From assembly GCA_011526105.1 (NCBI GenBank), contig WYAZ01000073.1, positions 38,763 through 102,762 of the forward strand: a stretch of DNA of 64,000 nucleotides, given 5' to 3'. The DNA is from Deltaproteobacteria bacterium. Lineage in GTDB: Bacteria; Myxococcota; Kuafuiibacteriia; Kuafuiibacteriales; Kuafuiibacteriaceae. The notes below the pieces were generated by a model. It was given only the letters and a program-made list of their open reading frames with translations, was not told the origin of the DNA and made no database searches. Position numbers and translations under genes: made by a program. Positions 45,755 to 53,164 of the stretch are shown here, piece after piece (the stretch's first letter is position 1; the number at the start of each line of letters is the position of its first letter).

Positions 45755-46393
45755 CTAGCCCACGTGACCGGGCTTCAGCTTCTCCTGGCCGGCCGCGGTC
45801 AGCATGCCAGACAGCACAGTGCGAGTGACGGTCCGCTTGAGGCGAGCGGCATCTTCTTCGGTCCGGCAAGGAATCGCTTCGAGGAGAAAGCCCGTGCAAA
45901 CCGCCTCGACCGCGCCAAAGAACAGATAGGCCATCACCCAAGGGTCGCTGTCTGCCTCGACCTCGCCCTGGCGCTGCCCCTCCGCGATGATCTCCTTGAC
46001 CACCCGAAAGGCCTCCTGAAACGCCTCGATCTTGGGGGCTTCGATGAAGCGATCCGAGCGTGAGATCTCTTGGATGATCACCTGAATGAGCGCCGGGGTG
46101 ACACGCAAAGCGTCGATGAGCAGCTCCGCGATGGCCGCGAGCTTCTCACCCGTGCGCTTGTCGGACGCATCTCGGATCTCTTTGAGCACCTTGAGAAAGA
46201 CCGCCCAGTTCTCGTCGAAGACCGAACTCAGGACCGCGTCTTTGCTCTCGAAGTAGTGGTAGATGAGGCCGTAAGCGACGCCAGCGCGCTTGGCGATGTC
46301 GGAGACGCGCGTTCGGTGAAAGCCGCGCTCCGCGAACACCTCGACCGCGGCCTTCAGTATCTGCTTTCTGCGCTCTGCCTCTGGAGATCCCAT
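45755..46393 (-). CDS. TetR/AcrR-family transcriptional repressor
   Basis: This is a 212-residue regulator. The N-terminal DNA-binding domain (about 8-55) is clear: RRKQILKAAVEVFAERGFHR, then TRVSDIAKRAGVAYGLIYHY and FESKDAVLSS. The C-terminal helical domain binds a ligand, here probably an acyl-CoA or fatty acid given the neighbouring crotonase. It leads the operon tetR-crotonase-LOG-hydrolase. A perfect 16-bp dyad with a promoter lies directly upstream, so it should repress itself. The message has no clear ribosome-binding site, because the operator occupies that position. Confidence 0.95.
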   Translation of the reverse strand: MGSPEAERRKQILKAAVEVFAERGFHRTRVSDIAKRAGVAYGLIYHYFESKDAVLSSVFDENWAVFLKVLKEIRDASDKRTGEKLAAIAELLIDALRVTPALIQVIIQEISRSDRFIEAPKIEAFQEAFRVVKEIIAEGQRQGEVEADSDPWVMAYLFFGAVEAVCTGFLLEAIPCRTEEDAARLKRTVTRTVLSGMLTAAGQEKLKPGHVG

Positions 46394-46397
46394 GATT

Positions 46398-46413
46398 GAC
46401 TGACGAGTCAGTC
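46398..46413. promoter_or_regulatory. TetR-type operator (16-bp perfect dyad)
   Basis: GACTGAC-GA-GTCAGTC is a perfect inverted repeat starting 5 bp before the tetR ATG. It lies immediately downstream of the -10 box, covering the expected start site. The GACTGAC half-site is of the kind bound by many TetR-family repressors. Confidence 0.8.
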
Positions 46414-46414
46414 G

Positions 46415-46443
46415 ACGCTAGCCGTAGCTGAAGGCTCGGTCAA
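46415..46443 (-). promoter_or_regulatory. Sigma-70-type promoter of the tetR operon
   Basis: On the minus strand TTGACC (46438-46443) and TAGCGT (46415-46420) are separated by exactly 17 bases. The -35 matches five of six bases, the -10 three of six. The start near 46408 falls within the operator. Confidence 0.55.
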
Positions 46444-46454
46444 CCTCGACGGGC

Positions 46455-46619
46455 TAGAGCTCATCTCGAGACCTCCGACCGAGCGAGACGACCGAGACGC
46501 GAGGGGCGCAAGGCGGTCCGACGAACGCGCTATCCCTCGATAACGCGAGGCGGACCAACACCGCGCACCGACGCGGATCGGCCGAAATCGCGACCGAGGG
46601 GGTTTTGAGATGAGCTCTA
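46455..46619. repeat. 165-bp imperfect palindrome with 13-bp perfect terminal inverted repeats
   Basis: TAGAGCTCATCTC at 46455-46467 is repeated in perfect inverse orientation at 46607-46619. Inside, further pairs follow: GCGC/GCGC, GGTCCG/CGGACC and a central GCG-TATC/GATA-CGC with a 4-base loop. The whole interval could fold into one long hairpin. The right end includes the lptD stop codon (TAG, minus strand). It carries no open frame of note. It looks like a non-autonomous mobile or REP-like element, but only one copy was seen in this window. Confidence 0.65.
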
Positions 46620-48980
46620 ACCACCAAGCTGAGCGAGGTCGACCGCCACACGCACGTCTGGCCCCGAGCGGTCGCGCGCCCAGCCCATCTGAAAGAGCGC
46701 GCCCCAGCAATCGCAGGGCGAGTCGTAGCGCAGATAGCCGCTCACGTTACGGAGCGCGCTGTTCTGCCTCTGCTGGTCAGCGCTGAGAGCGGCGTTCTCT
46801 TCTTCGAAGACGAAGTCGAACGAGGCGGTGGTCCCGATCGCGAGCGCCGCCCAAGGCCTGACCGTGATCCCGCCGGTGAGCCCTCGGTAGGGGGTGAAGA
46901 GCAGCACGCTCGCGGGGTCCGCGAGGCTGACCGCGAGTTCGGTCGGGGACAGATACCCGGCGCGCGAGATCGTGTTGGAGGGCACGAGCTCCTCGGGCGC
47001 GACGAAGCTGCTCCGCGGCACTCGGCTGCCCATCTCGCCAAAATGCATGGACACCGAGAGCCAGCTCGAGGTGACGAGAGACATGCTGGCCACGAGCTGC
47101 TCGAGGCGACCGAGCTCGAGGTCGAGGCCGGCACGAGCGCCCAAGCGAAGTGAGCTGTCGGGCAAGACATCGTGCAGCTCGAGCTCGAGGTTGAGATACA
47201 GCGGGCTCGCGCCCTGGCCCGGCTGATCGCGAAAGCCCAGATCCGAACCAAAGAGGGCCGACAGGCCGAACACCCGCCGGCCCCCGTAGAAGACATCGTT
47301 GTCGATGGAGGCCGCCACCTGGTGCACGTCCGCGAGCAAATCGATCTCGTCCGCGACAAAGAAGGCCTGCGACTCGGTCCGCGCCAGCACCGGAAGCACG
47401 AGGTGTCGAAAGGACGGCCGCACCCGATGGCTGATCTCTCCGAAGCGCCGGCTGAGCTCGGTGAAGAGTTCGGTCTTGGCGACGAGCGCGATCTGTCCGA
47501 GCGCGAGGCTCTCGTCGTTCGCCTGGCCGCTCCATGCGGTCGTGCGAAGCGCGACGGAAGGTGCGAGCACAAACAGGCCAAACAGGTCGATGGGCCAGGT
47601 GAGCTCCGGCCGAAAGTCGGCCCGCGCGAAACGTGGGACCTGGGGGTTCGGCGCCGCGAAACCCGAGACGGCGAGCCGCGCCTCCCCGAGGAGCCCCGGC
47701 AGAGCACGAGCGAGGTGGGCCGGCGCGGCGTCGAGACGAAGCTCCAGCAAGCGATAGCGCACCGCGCCGGGGCCCGGGAGCTCCGCCGAGAACAGAGAGA
47801 CCTCGCGGCGCTCTTCGGTCAGCGCCGCGTAGCGCGACTGTCGCAGGTCCTGGCGGAGCGCCGCCCCCACCGCAACTCGAAGGGGACCGTCGTAGCTCTC
47901 CGCGTAGGTCAGCCGCGAGACCGACTCCTCCACCTGGCGCTCGAGGAACGTGGGCAAGAGCTCCGTCTTCCACTGAGGGTCCCCGACGAGATCGAGGTCC
48001 ATCGCGAGCCTTCCTTCGCCGAACTTGGTGTCGTGTTTGCCGGTGATGGCAAAGCGGCCCAGGACTTCGTCGCGATCACGATGAAAAGCTCCGTCCGTCG
48101 GGTCAAAGGCGCCGTCATCGAAGAGGACCGTGACTTTGGCCTCACCCGCGCTGTCTTTCGAGGGTGCCCATCGGCCCTCGGTTGCAGCAGAGAAGCCGCG
48201 GCTCGTGTAGTAGGTGCCAAAGAGCGTGAGGTCGTAGGATCGACCGAGCGTGAGGAAGAACGGCTCGGTGACACGGAAGCCCGTCACAGGGTCGTAGCCC
48301 ATACGCGGGGTGAGGAAGCCGGTCCGGCGCTCGCCAAACGGCACGTACATCACCGGCAGCACAAACACCGGCACCGACTTCACGTAGAGCACCGGAAGGG
48401 TGAGCCAGGCGCCTTCGTCGAGATCAATCGAGGCCGAGCTCGCATGGATGCTGAAACTCGGCGTCTCGCCCTCACCGCAACCGCAAGGCGTAACGCGAGC
48501 CCCGCGGACCGTGAACTCGTGCTCGGACGGCCGCTGTGCGCTCTCGCCCTCGAGCGTGAGAAGTGTTCGACCAGCGTCCGGCGCTCGCCCCTCGGCAAGC
48601 GCTGCCCGGAGCGACCGAGGGGACGCCCCGCGCATCAAACGCAGCTCGAAGTCCTCAATCTGAAAGCTGCGCGACGGAAGGTCGATCTCGACGCGCTGAC
48701 ACCGCAGGACTTCGTTTCCGCGCACCAGCACGACGTGGCCCTCGGCGACGGCGCGCTCGGTCTTGGCGGAGTACCAGAGCCTGTCCGCGCGCAGGCCGAT
48801 CTCGCCACGCCTCAGGTAGACGCTGCCTTCGGCCAGGTAGATCTCTGCGCCCGTGTCCGCGAACAGGTGGTCGGCCTGCACCTCGAAAGGCACGTCGCCG
48901 AGCTGCGCAGTGCTGCTGGTGGTGGTCTGCAGAGAGAGCAGCGCCAGCCCAAAGGTAAAGACGAGGCCGGAGAAGCTCAA
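46617..48980 (-). CDS. lptD: LPS-assembly outer-membrane protein LptD
   Basis: This is a 787-residue protein. After the signal peptide the jellyroll domain starts (PFEVQADHLFADTGAEIYLA, EGSVYLRRGEIGLRADRLWY), as in OstA/LptA. The barrel has VPVFVLPVMYVPFGERRTGF, a well-conserved LptD motif, and many amphipathic strands. Cysteine pairs Cys166-Gly-Cys168 and Cys756-Asp-Cys758 lie near the start and end of the barrel, as do the disulfide cysteines of E. coli LptD. It inserts LPS into the outer leaflet with LptE. The TTG start overlaps the AMIN gene stop (TTGA). The stop codon lies in the 165-bp palindrome. Confidence 0.93.
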   Translation of the reverse strand: MSFSGLVFTFGLALLSLQTTTSSTAQLGDVPFEVQADHLFADTGAEIYLAEGSVYLRRGEIGLRADRLWYSAKTERAVAEGHVVLVRGNEVLRCQRVEIDLPSRSFQIEDFELRLMRGASPRSLRAALAEGRAPDAGRTLLTLEGESAQRPSEHEFTVRGARVTPCGCGEGETPSFSIHASSASIDLDEGAWLTLPVLYVKSVPVFVLPVMYVPFGERRTGFLTPRMGYDPVTGFRVTEPFFLTLGRSYDLTLFGTYYTSRGFSAATEGRWAPSKDSAGEAKVTVLFDDGAFDPTDGAFHRDRDEVLGRFAITGKHDTKFGEGRLAMDLDLVGDPQWKTELLPTFLERQVEESVSRLTYAESYDGPLRVAVGAALRQDLRQSRYAALTEERREVSLFSAELPGPGAVRYRLLELRLDAAPAHLARALPGLLGEARLAVSGFAAPNPQVPRFARADFRPELTWPIDLFGLFVLAPSVALRTTAWSGQANDESLALGQIALVAKTELFTELSRRFGEISHRVRPSFRHLVLPVLARTESQAFFVADEIDLLADVHQVAASIDNDVFYGGRRVFGLSALFGSDLGFRDQPGQGASPLYLNLELELHDVLPDSSLRLGARAGLDLELGRLEQLVASMSLVTSSWLSVSMHFGEMGSRVPRSSFVAPEELVPSNTISRAGYLSPTELAVSLADPASVLLFTPYRGLTGGITVRPWAALAIGTTASFDFVFEEENAALSADQQRQNSALRNVSGYLRYDSPCDCWGALFQMGWARDRSGPDVRVAVDLAQLGG

Positions 48981-50827
48981 GACTTGCTGAAGTAGAGATA
49001 CACGTAGGAGCCGATGCGTTTCACCTCGAAGGCCACAGGACCTCGAAGATCCACTTCGACGTGGGTGTCCGCACCGACCTCCGTGGCTTTCACCCCGGTC
49101 ACCGAGGACTCGAAGAAGCTGGTGTCGAGCGGACGCTTGTTGTTCTCGAGCGGCACTCGAGTGTCGAAGAGCTTCATGACGACCTTGGTGTCGCTCACAC
49201 GCTCGACTCGGAACTTCGCCTTGGCATCACATCGCACATAGACCGCAGACTTATCCGGCTTCTGTTGAAAGCCGATCATGCGCATCTCACGCGCGCCGGG
49301 CTCGAACTCGTCTCCCCCGTCGATGGCCTCTTTGGGAGCGGTGGAGGCCGCCGACTGCGCGTAGAAGGAAGGGCGGCTCGCGGAGTAGCTGTTCTTCTCC
49401 GGGGCCGGCGCAGCTCGCTTTGCACTCGGCGCGCGAGAGATCTCGTAGAGCTCGATCTTGCGATCAGTCTCGGTATCGCGGAGACCTCGTCCGGTCTGGA
49501 TGACCTCGAAGCCGTCCCCGAAGCGCTTGAGGGGCGGCGCGGGTCGTGCCGGCGGCGCCGGAGCCCGGGCGACAGGTGCGGTTCTCTCCGTACGCCGCGG
49601 CTCGACGCGGGTGACCGGCAAGAGAGGGACCTCGGGCGCGGAACGGGCGCGTTCGGGTGGGGGCGGCGCGGGCGCCCGAGCGACCAAGGCGGGCGCCGGC
49701 ACGGGCGCCGCGGGTGCGGGCGTAGGCTTGGGTGAAGGAGCAGGTTCAACCGGCGGAGTCGCGCTCGGCGCCGGGGGCGGCGTGAAACGGGCCAGTGTCT
49801 TCTCCTCCGTGCGCGGGGGCGTCGACTCGGACTTGGCGGTCTCCACCGGGGGCGCGGGGCTCACTGGGGGCGCGGGGCTCACCGGAGGCGCGGGGCTCAC
49901 CGGAGGCGCAGAGCTCACCGGAGGCGCGGGGCTGACCGGAGGCGGCTGGAAGCGCGCGAGCGGGGCATCCTCCTTCGCCGTGACCGGCTCCGGCTTGATC
50001 GGAGGTGGCGGAGCGACTTTGGCGGAGGCGGCGAGCTTCGCGGCCACCGGCGTCTCTTCCACCTCTCGCACGAGCGTCGGCTGAAGCGGCGGCTGCGCCT
50101 TCTCCTTTGCGGCGACCGGCACGGGCGGCAGAGAAGGCGGCGGGACTGCGAGCGCGACCGGCGCAGGTGCGGACGCCTTCGTGGGGGGGGCCGGTGGCTT
50201 CGCAGGCGGTGCCGGTGTCACGACGGGCGGGGGCGCCACCGGAGCCGCCGCGACCACGACCGGGGCGACGGGCACGGGAGGAGGCTCGGCCGGCTCGAAC
50301 AGCGGGCCCTCGGGCAGCGGCAGCTTCTTCAGCTCGGCGAGGACGGGGTCATCCGGAGGCGGGGCCTCGTCTTCGGGTTCGGCGACCGGGGCGATCTCGG
50401 CGGGCTCGGCGTCGGGAACACTCGGCAGATCACCTATGCGTTCGAAGTGAATGACCACCTCTTTACCGGCGGTCTCGAAGCGAAACTGCACCGGCTGCGC
50501 GAGCGTGAGGGTGACCCGGCTGATGCGCTCCGCCTCGGATTCGAACTGCTGGGTCTCGATGCGCCGGACCACGCCGCGGGAGAAGTCTTGACGACCCGAG
50601 ACACCATCGAGCGCGCTTCCCGCCCAATCGACGACCACTCGAAAAGGGTTCTGCATCGTAAACGAGGTGAAGTCGGGGGCGCGGCTACCGAGAATCTTGA
50701 CGACGACGTCCTCTTCTCCGGTCGTCACGGAGACCTTGTGAAGACGCGAGAGCTCGTTCTCCGCGTGCGCGGGCATGACCAGGAGGCCAAGCAGGGGGAG
50801 CGCGAAGATGCGGCGAGCCACGGCCAT
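48977..50827 (-). CDS. AMIN-domain protein with long proline-rich linker
   Basis: This is a 616-residue secreted protein. Start ATG 50827, signal peptide MAVARRIFALPLLGLLVMPAHA. An N-terminal AMIN domain (about 25-130: VVVKILGSRAPDFTSFTMQN, PFRVVVDWAGSALDGVSG) and a C-terminal AMIN-like domain (about 520-616, DTHVEVDLRGPVAFEVKRIG) flank a 350-residue Pro/Ala-rich linker. The linker has a six-residue tandem repeat. AMIN domains bind peptidoglycan in PilQ and AmiC. The linker could span the periplasm. It lies between folC and lptD, overlapping lptD by 4 bp. No secretin domain is present, so it is not PilQ itself. Long upstream in-frame sequence is shadow. Confidence 0.8.
   Translation of the reverse strand: MAVARRIFALPLLGLLVMPAHAENELSRLHKVSVTTGEEDVVVKILGSRAPDFTSFTMQNPFRVVVDWAGSALDGVSGRQDFSRGVVRRIETQQFESEAERISRVTLTLAQPVQFRFETAGKEVVIHFERIGDLPSVPDAEPAEIAPVAEPEDEAPPPDDPVLAELKKLPLPEGPLFEPAEPPPVPVAPVVVAAAPVAPPPVVTPAPPAKPPAPPTKASAPAPVALAVPPPSLPPVPVAAKEKAQPPLQPTLVREVEETPVAAKLAASAKVAPPPPIKPEPVTAKEDAPLARFQPPPVSPAPPVSSAPPVSPAPPVSPAPPVSPAPPVETAKSESTPPRTEEKTLARFTPPPAPSATPPVEPAPSPKPTPAPAAPVPAPALVARAPAPPPPERARSAPEVPLLPVTRVEPRRTERTAPVARAPAPPARPAPPLKRFGDGFEVIQTGRGLRDTETDRKIELYEISRAPSAKRAAPAPEKNSYSASRPSFYAQSAASTAPKEAIDGGDEFEPGAREMRMIGFQQKPDKSAVYVRCDAKAKFRVERVSDTKVVMKLFDTRVPLENNKRPLDTSFFESSVTGVKATEVGADTHVEVDLRGPVAFEVKRIGSYVYLYFSKS
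49845..49946 (-). repeat. 18-bp tandem repeat encoding PPVSPA units
   Basis: Five and a half near-identical 18-bp units (ACCGGAGGCGCGGGGCTC on the plus strand) encode consecutive PPVSPA hexapeptides in the AMIN-protein linker. Units are exact multiples of three bases, so slippage would lengthen or shorten the linker in frame. Confidence 0.9.
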
Positions 50828-50889
50828 GGGGAAACCTAGCACTGCCCGGAACGCCTGGGCAAGGAATCGAGCCCTCCAGGCCACTGGCC

Positions 50890-52263
50890 TCAGGCCCGGA
50901 CGCGCCAGCCCAGACGGAGGAGCCGCGGCCGGAGCGCCCCCACGAGATACAGAGATCCCGCGACGAGCACGAAGCCTCGATCGGCCCTCGCGCGCGACAA
51001 TGCTGCATCCATGGCCTCCCATGGGGGGCCGAGGGCCTCGACCGGGCCCGCGAAGCCGGACGGGAGGCTGCGCATGAGCACCTCGCTCGGCAGCGCTCTC
51101 GGGGTGGGTGGGGTGCAGAGGGTCATCGAGGTCGCGAGGTCGCACAGTGCCCCGAACATCTCGGAGGGCTCTTTGTCTTCCAGGACCCCGCTCAGCCAGT
51201 GCATGGAGCGTCCGACCAGCGCCGCTTCGCCTCGAAGGGCGACCCGCAACGTACGGACGCCGTCCGGATTGTGCGCGCCGTCGAGCACGATCGTCGGCTC
51301 GCCCGGCCGCTCGAGGATCTCGAAGCGACCGGGCCAAGTGACCGAGTACAGCCCGCGACGAATCTCGTCGTCGGTCAGCGAAGGCCTGAACGCGAGCGCG
51401 GCTTGGGCGGCGAGCAAGGCGTTTCTCACCTGATGAGGTCCTCGCAGCCCGAGTTCGATGCCGTCGATGGTGCGCTCGAGGAGACAGAAGATGTGCTTGG
51501 AAGAGGAGCCCTGAGGCTCGGATCTAAAGTCGTGACCCGCCACGAAGACCGGCGCATCGATGCCTCTCGCATGACGCTTTACGACCTCGAGGACCGAAGG
51601 GCGCGCTGCCTCCATAAAGAGCGGTCGCTCCGGCCTGGCCACGAAGGCCTTCTCGGCCGCGATCAACTCGAGCGTGTCGCCCAAGATCGCGCAGTGCTCG
51701 AGATCGATCTGCGTGAGCACCGAGACGCGCGCATCCGTCACGCGCGTGGCGTCGAGCCGAGCGCCCAGACCGGCCTCGGCGACGAGGGCGGAGACCTCGC
51801 TCTCTGCAAAGGCCAGCAGCCCCGCCGCGGTGACGATCTCGAAGAAAGTGAGCCCCGAGTAGTCCGGGGCCAGCGCCTCGATGCGCCCAAAGACCTCGAG
51901 CAAGAAGCCGCGCTCCAGCGAGCGGTTGCCGCGGTTCGAGATGAGCTGAAAGCGCTCCGAGAGACACGACAGATGAGGCGAGGTGTAGAGGCCCACGCGC
52001 TCGCCCTCGGGCTGGCTCAGGATGAAGCCGAGGAACGCGGCGGTGGAGCCCTTGCCGTTCGAGCCGGCCACATGCACGGCGGGCAGGCTCCGCTCCGGGC
52101 GGTCGAGCTCTCTGAGCACATCGTGCATGCGCTCGAGTCCGAGGACCATCCCGCCTCGAGCCCGAACGTACAGGCGCTCGATCAGCGCCTCCCACTCCGC
52201 GGCAAAACGTGGATCGAGGTCTTCGGGCGGAAGGCCCGGTCCATCAAAGACCGGCGCGCTCAC
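50890..52263 (-). CDS. folC: Bifunctional folylpolyglutamate / dihydrofolate synthase FolC
   Basis: This is a 457-residue cytosolic ligase of the Mur-ligase fold. The P-loop AVHVAGSNGKGSTAAFLGFI (about 80-100), YTSPHLSCLSERFQLISNRG, the Lys-region ILGDTLELIAAEKAFVARPE and the C-terminal IVLDGAHNPDGVRTL with SGVLEDKEP are characteristic. It adds glutamate to dihydropteroate and folates. GTG 52263, 4 bp after the accD stop, is the likely start; a GTG at 52278 would overlap accD. The accD-folC order is a common arrangement in bacteria, which supports the calls. Confidence 0.93.
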   Translation of the reverse strand: MSAPVFDGPGLPPEDLDPRFAAEWEALIERLYVRARGGMVLGLERMHDVLRELDRPERSLPAVHVAGSNGKGSTAAFLGFILSQPEGERVGLYTSPHLSCLSERFQLISNRGNRSLERGFLLEVFGRIEALAPDYSGLTFFEIVTAAGLLAFAESEVSALVAEAGLGARLDATRVTDARVSVLTQIDLEHCAILGDTLELIAAEKAFVARPERPLFMEAARPSVLEVVKRHARGIDAPVFVAGHDFRSEPQGSSSKHIFCLLERTIDGIELGLRGPHQVRNALLAAQAALAFRPSLTDDEIRRGLYSVTWPGRFEILERPGEPTIVLDGAHNPDGVRTLRVALRGEAALVGRSMHWLSGVLEDKEPSEMFGALCDLATSMTLCTPPTPRALPSEVLMRSLPSGFAGPVEALGPPWEAMDAALSRARADRGFVLVAGSLYLVGALRPRLLRLGWRVRA

Positions 52264-52267
52264 GGGT

Positions 52268-53116
52268 TCAACGCGCACCGAGATGCTGGCAGAGCAGCGC
52301 CACCGCATCACGCAGCTCCGGACGGGGCACGATCATGTCGATGACGCCGTGCTCGAGCAGGAACTCGGAGCGCTGAAAGCCTTCCGGGAGCTTCTGCCGA
52401 ATCGTCTGTTCGATGACGCGCGGACCCGCGAAGCCGACGAGCGCGCCGGGCTCGGCGATGATCACGTCTCCGAGCAGGGCAAAACTCGCCGCCACTCCGC
52501 CGGTGGTAGGGTCCGTGAGCACGGAGATGTAGGGCTGACAAACGCTGCGATACCGATTCAAAGCCACCGTGGTCTTGGCCATCTGCATCAAGGAGAAGAT
52601 GCCCTCCTGCATGCGAGCGCCGCCGGAGGCCGAGAAGATGACCACCGGACACCGCGCCTCGGCGCCGAGTTCGAAGGCGCGGACGATCTTCTCACCCACC
52701 ACGCTGCCCATCGATCCGCCCATGTATCGAAAGACGAACGACCCGGCGACGACGGGGCGCCCGAAGAGGCGACCCTTGGCGAGGAGGAAGGCCTCCGACT
52801 CACCGGCCTTCTCGGCCGCCCCCTTCGCCCGACTGAGGTAGTCCTTGTCGTCTTTGAACTCGAGCGGGTCTTCGGGCAGGAGCCCGGCCGCGACCTCGGT
52901 GAGCGAGCCCTCGTCGAGGAAGCCCTCGAGCCGATGACGGGCGTCGAGCCGGAAGTGATGCCCGCAATCGCCGCAGGTCTCGAGGTTCCGGCTCACCTCT
53001 TCGGCGAGCGAGACCTCTCCGCAGCTCGGGCACTTGGTCCAAAGGCCAGAAGGCACCGAGGCACGTTTGGCGTCGCCGCTGGGTTTGGGCGCCGCCATGC
53101 GCTTGAACCACGTCAC
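52268..53116 (-). CDS. accD: Acetyl-CoA carboxylase carboxyltransferase subunit beta AccD
   Basis: This is a 282-residue subunit that transfers CO2 from biotin to acetyl-CoA at the start of fatty-acid synthesis. The zinc ribbon is CPSC (about 29-32) with CGDC about 20 residues later. The crotonase-like core has GRPVVAGSFVFRYMGGSMGS, FSASGGARMQEGIFSLMQMA, VLTDPTTGGVAASFALLGDV and AEPGALVGFAGPRVIEQTI, all diagnostic. It starts at a GTG with no strong ribosome-binding site. The alpha subunit AccA is not in the window. It heads the accD-folC-AMIN-lptD run. Confidence 0.96.
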   Translation of the reverse strand: MTWFKRMAAPKPSGDAKRASVPSGLWTKCPSCGEVSLAEEVSRNLETCGDCGHHFRLDARHRLEGFLDEGSLTEVAAGLLPEDPLEFKDDKDYLSRAKGAAEKAGESEAFLLAKGRLFGRPVVAGSFVFRYMGGSMGSVVGEKIVRAFELGAEARCPVVIFSASGGARMQEGIFSLMQMAKTTVALNRYRSVCQPYISVLTDPTTGGVAASFALLGDVIIAEPGALVGFAGPRVIEQTIRQKLPEGFQRSEFLLEHGVIDMIVPRPELRDAVALLCQHLGAR

Positions 53117-53164
53117 GACATGAGGGCATACGCCGCTGGCGCGCGTCGGCCAAGCGCTTTCGGC

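Noticed and set aside
47172..48995. Plus-strand open frame of about 600 codons across lptD
   Set aside because: It is opposite to lptD, whose jellyroll and barrel motifs are clear. The plus-strand product is dominated by Arg/Glu and lacks motifs.
48977..50827. PilQ secretin
   Set aside because: AMIN domains are present but there is no secretin core; the C-terminus is a second AMIN-like domain.
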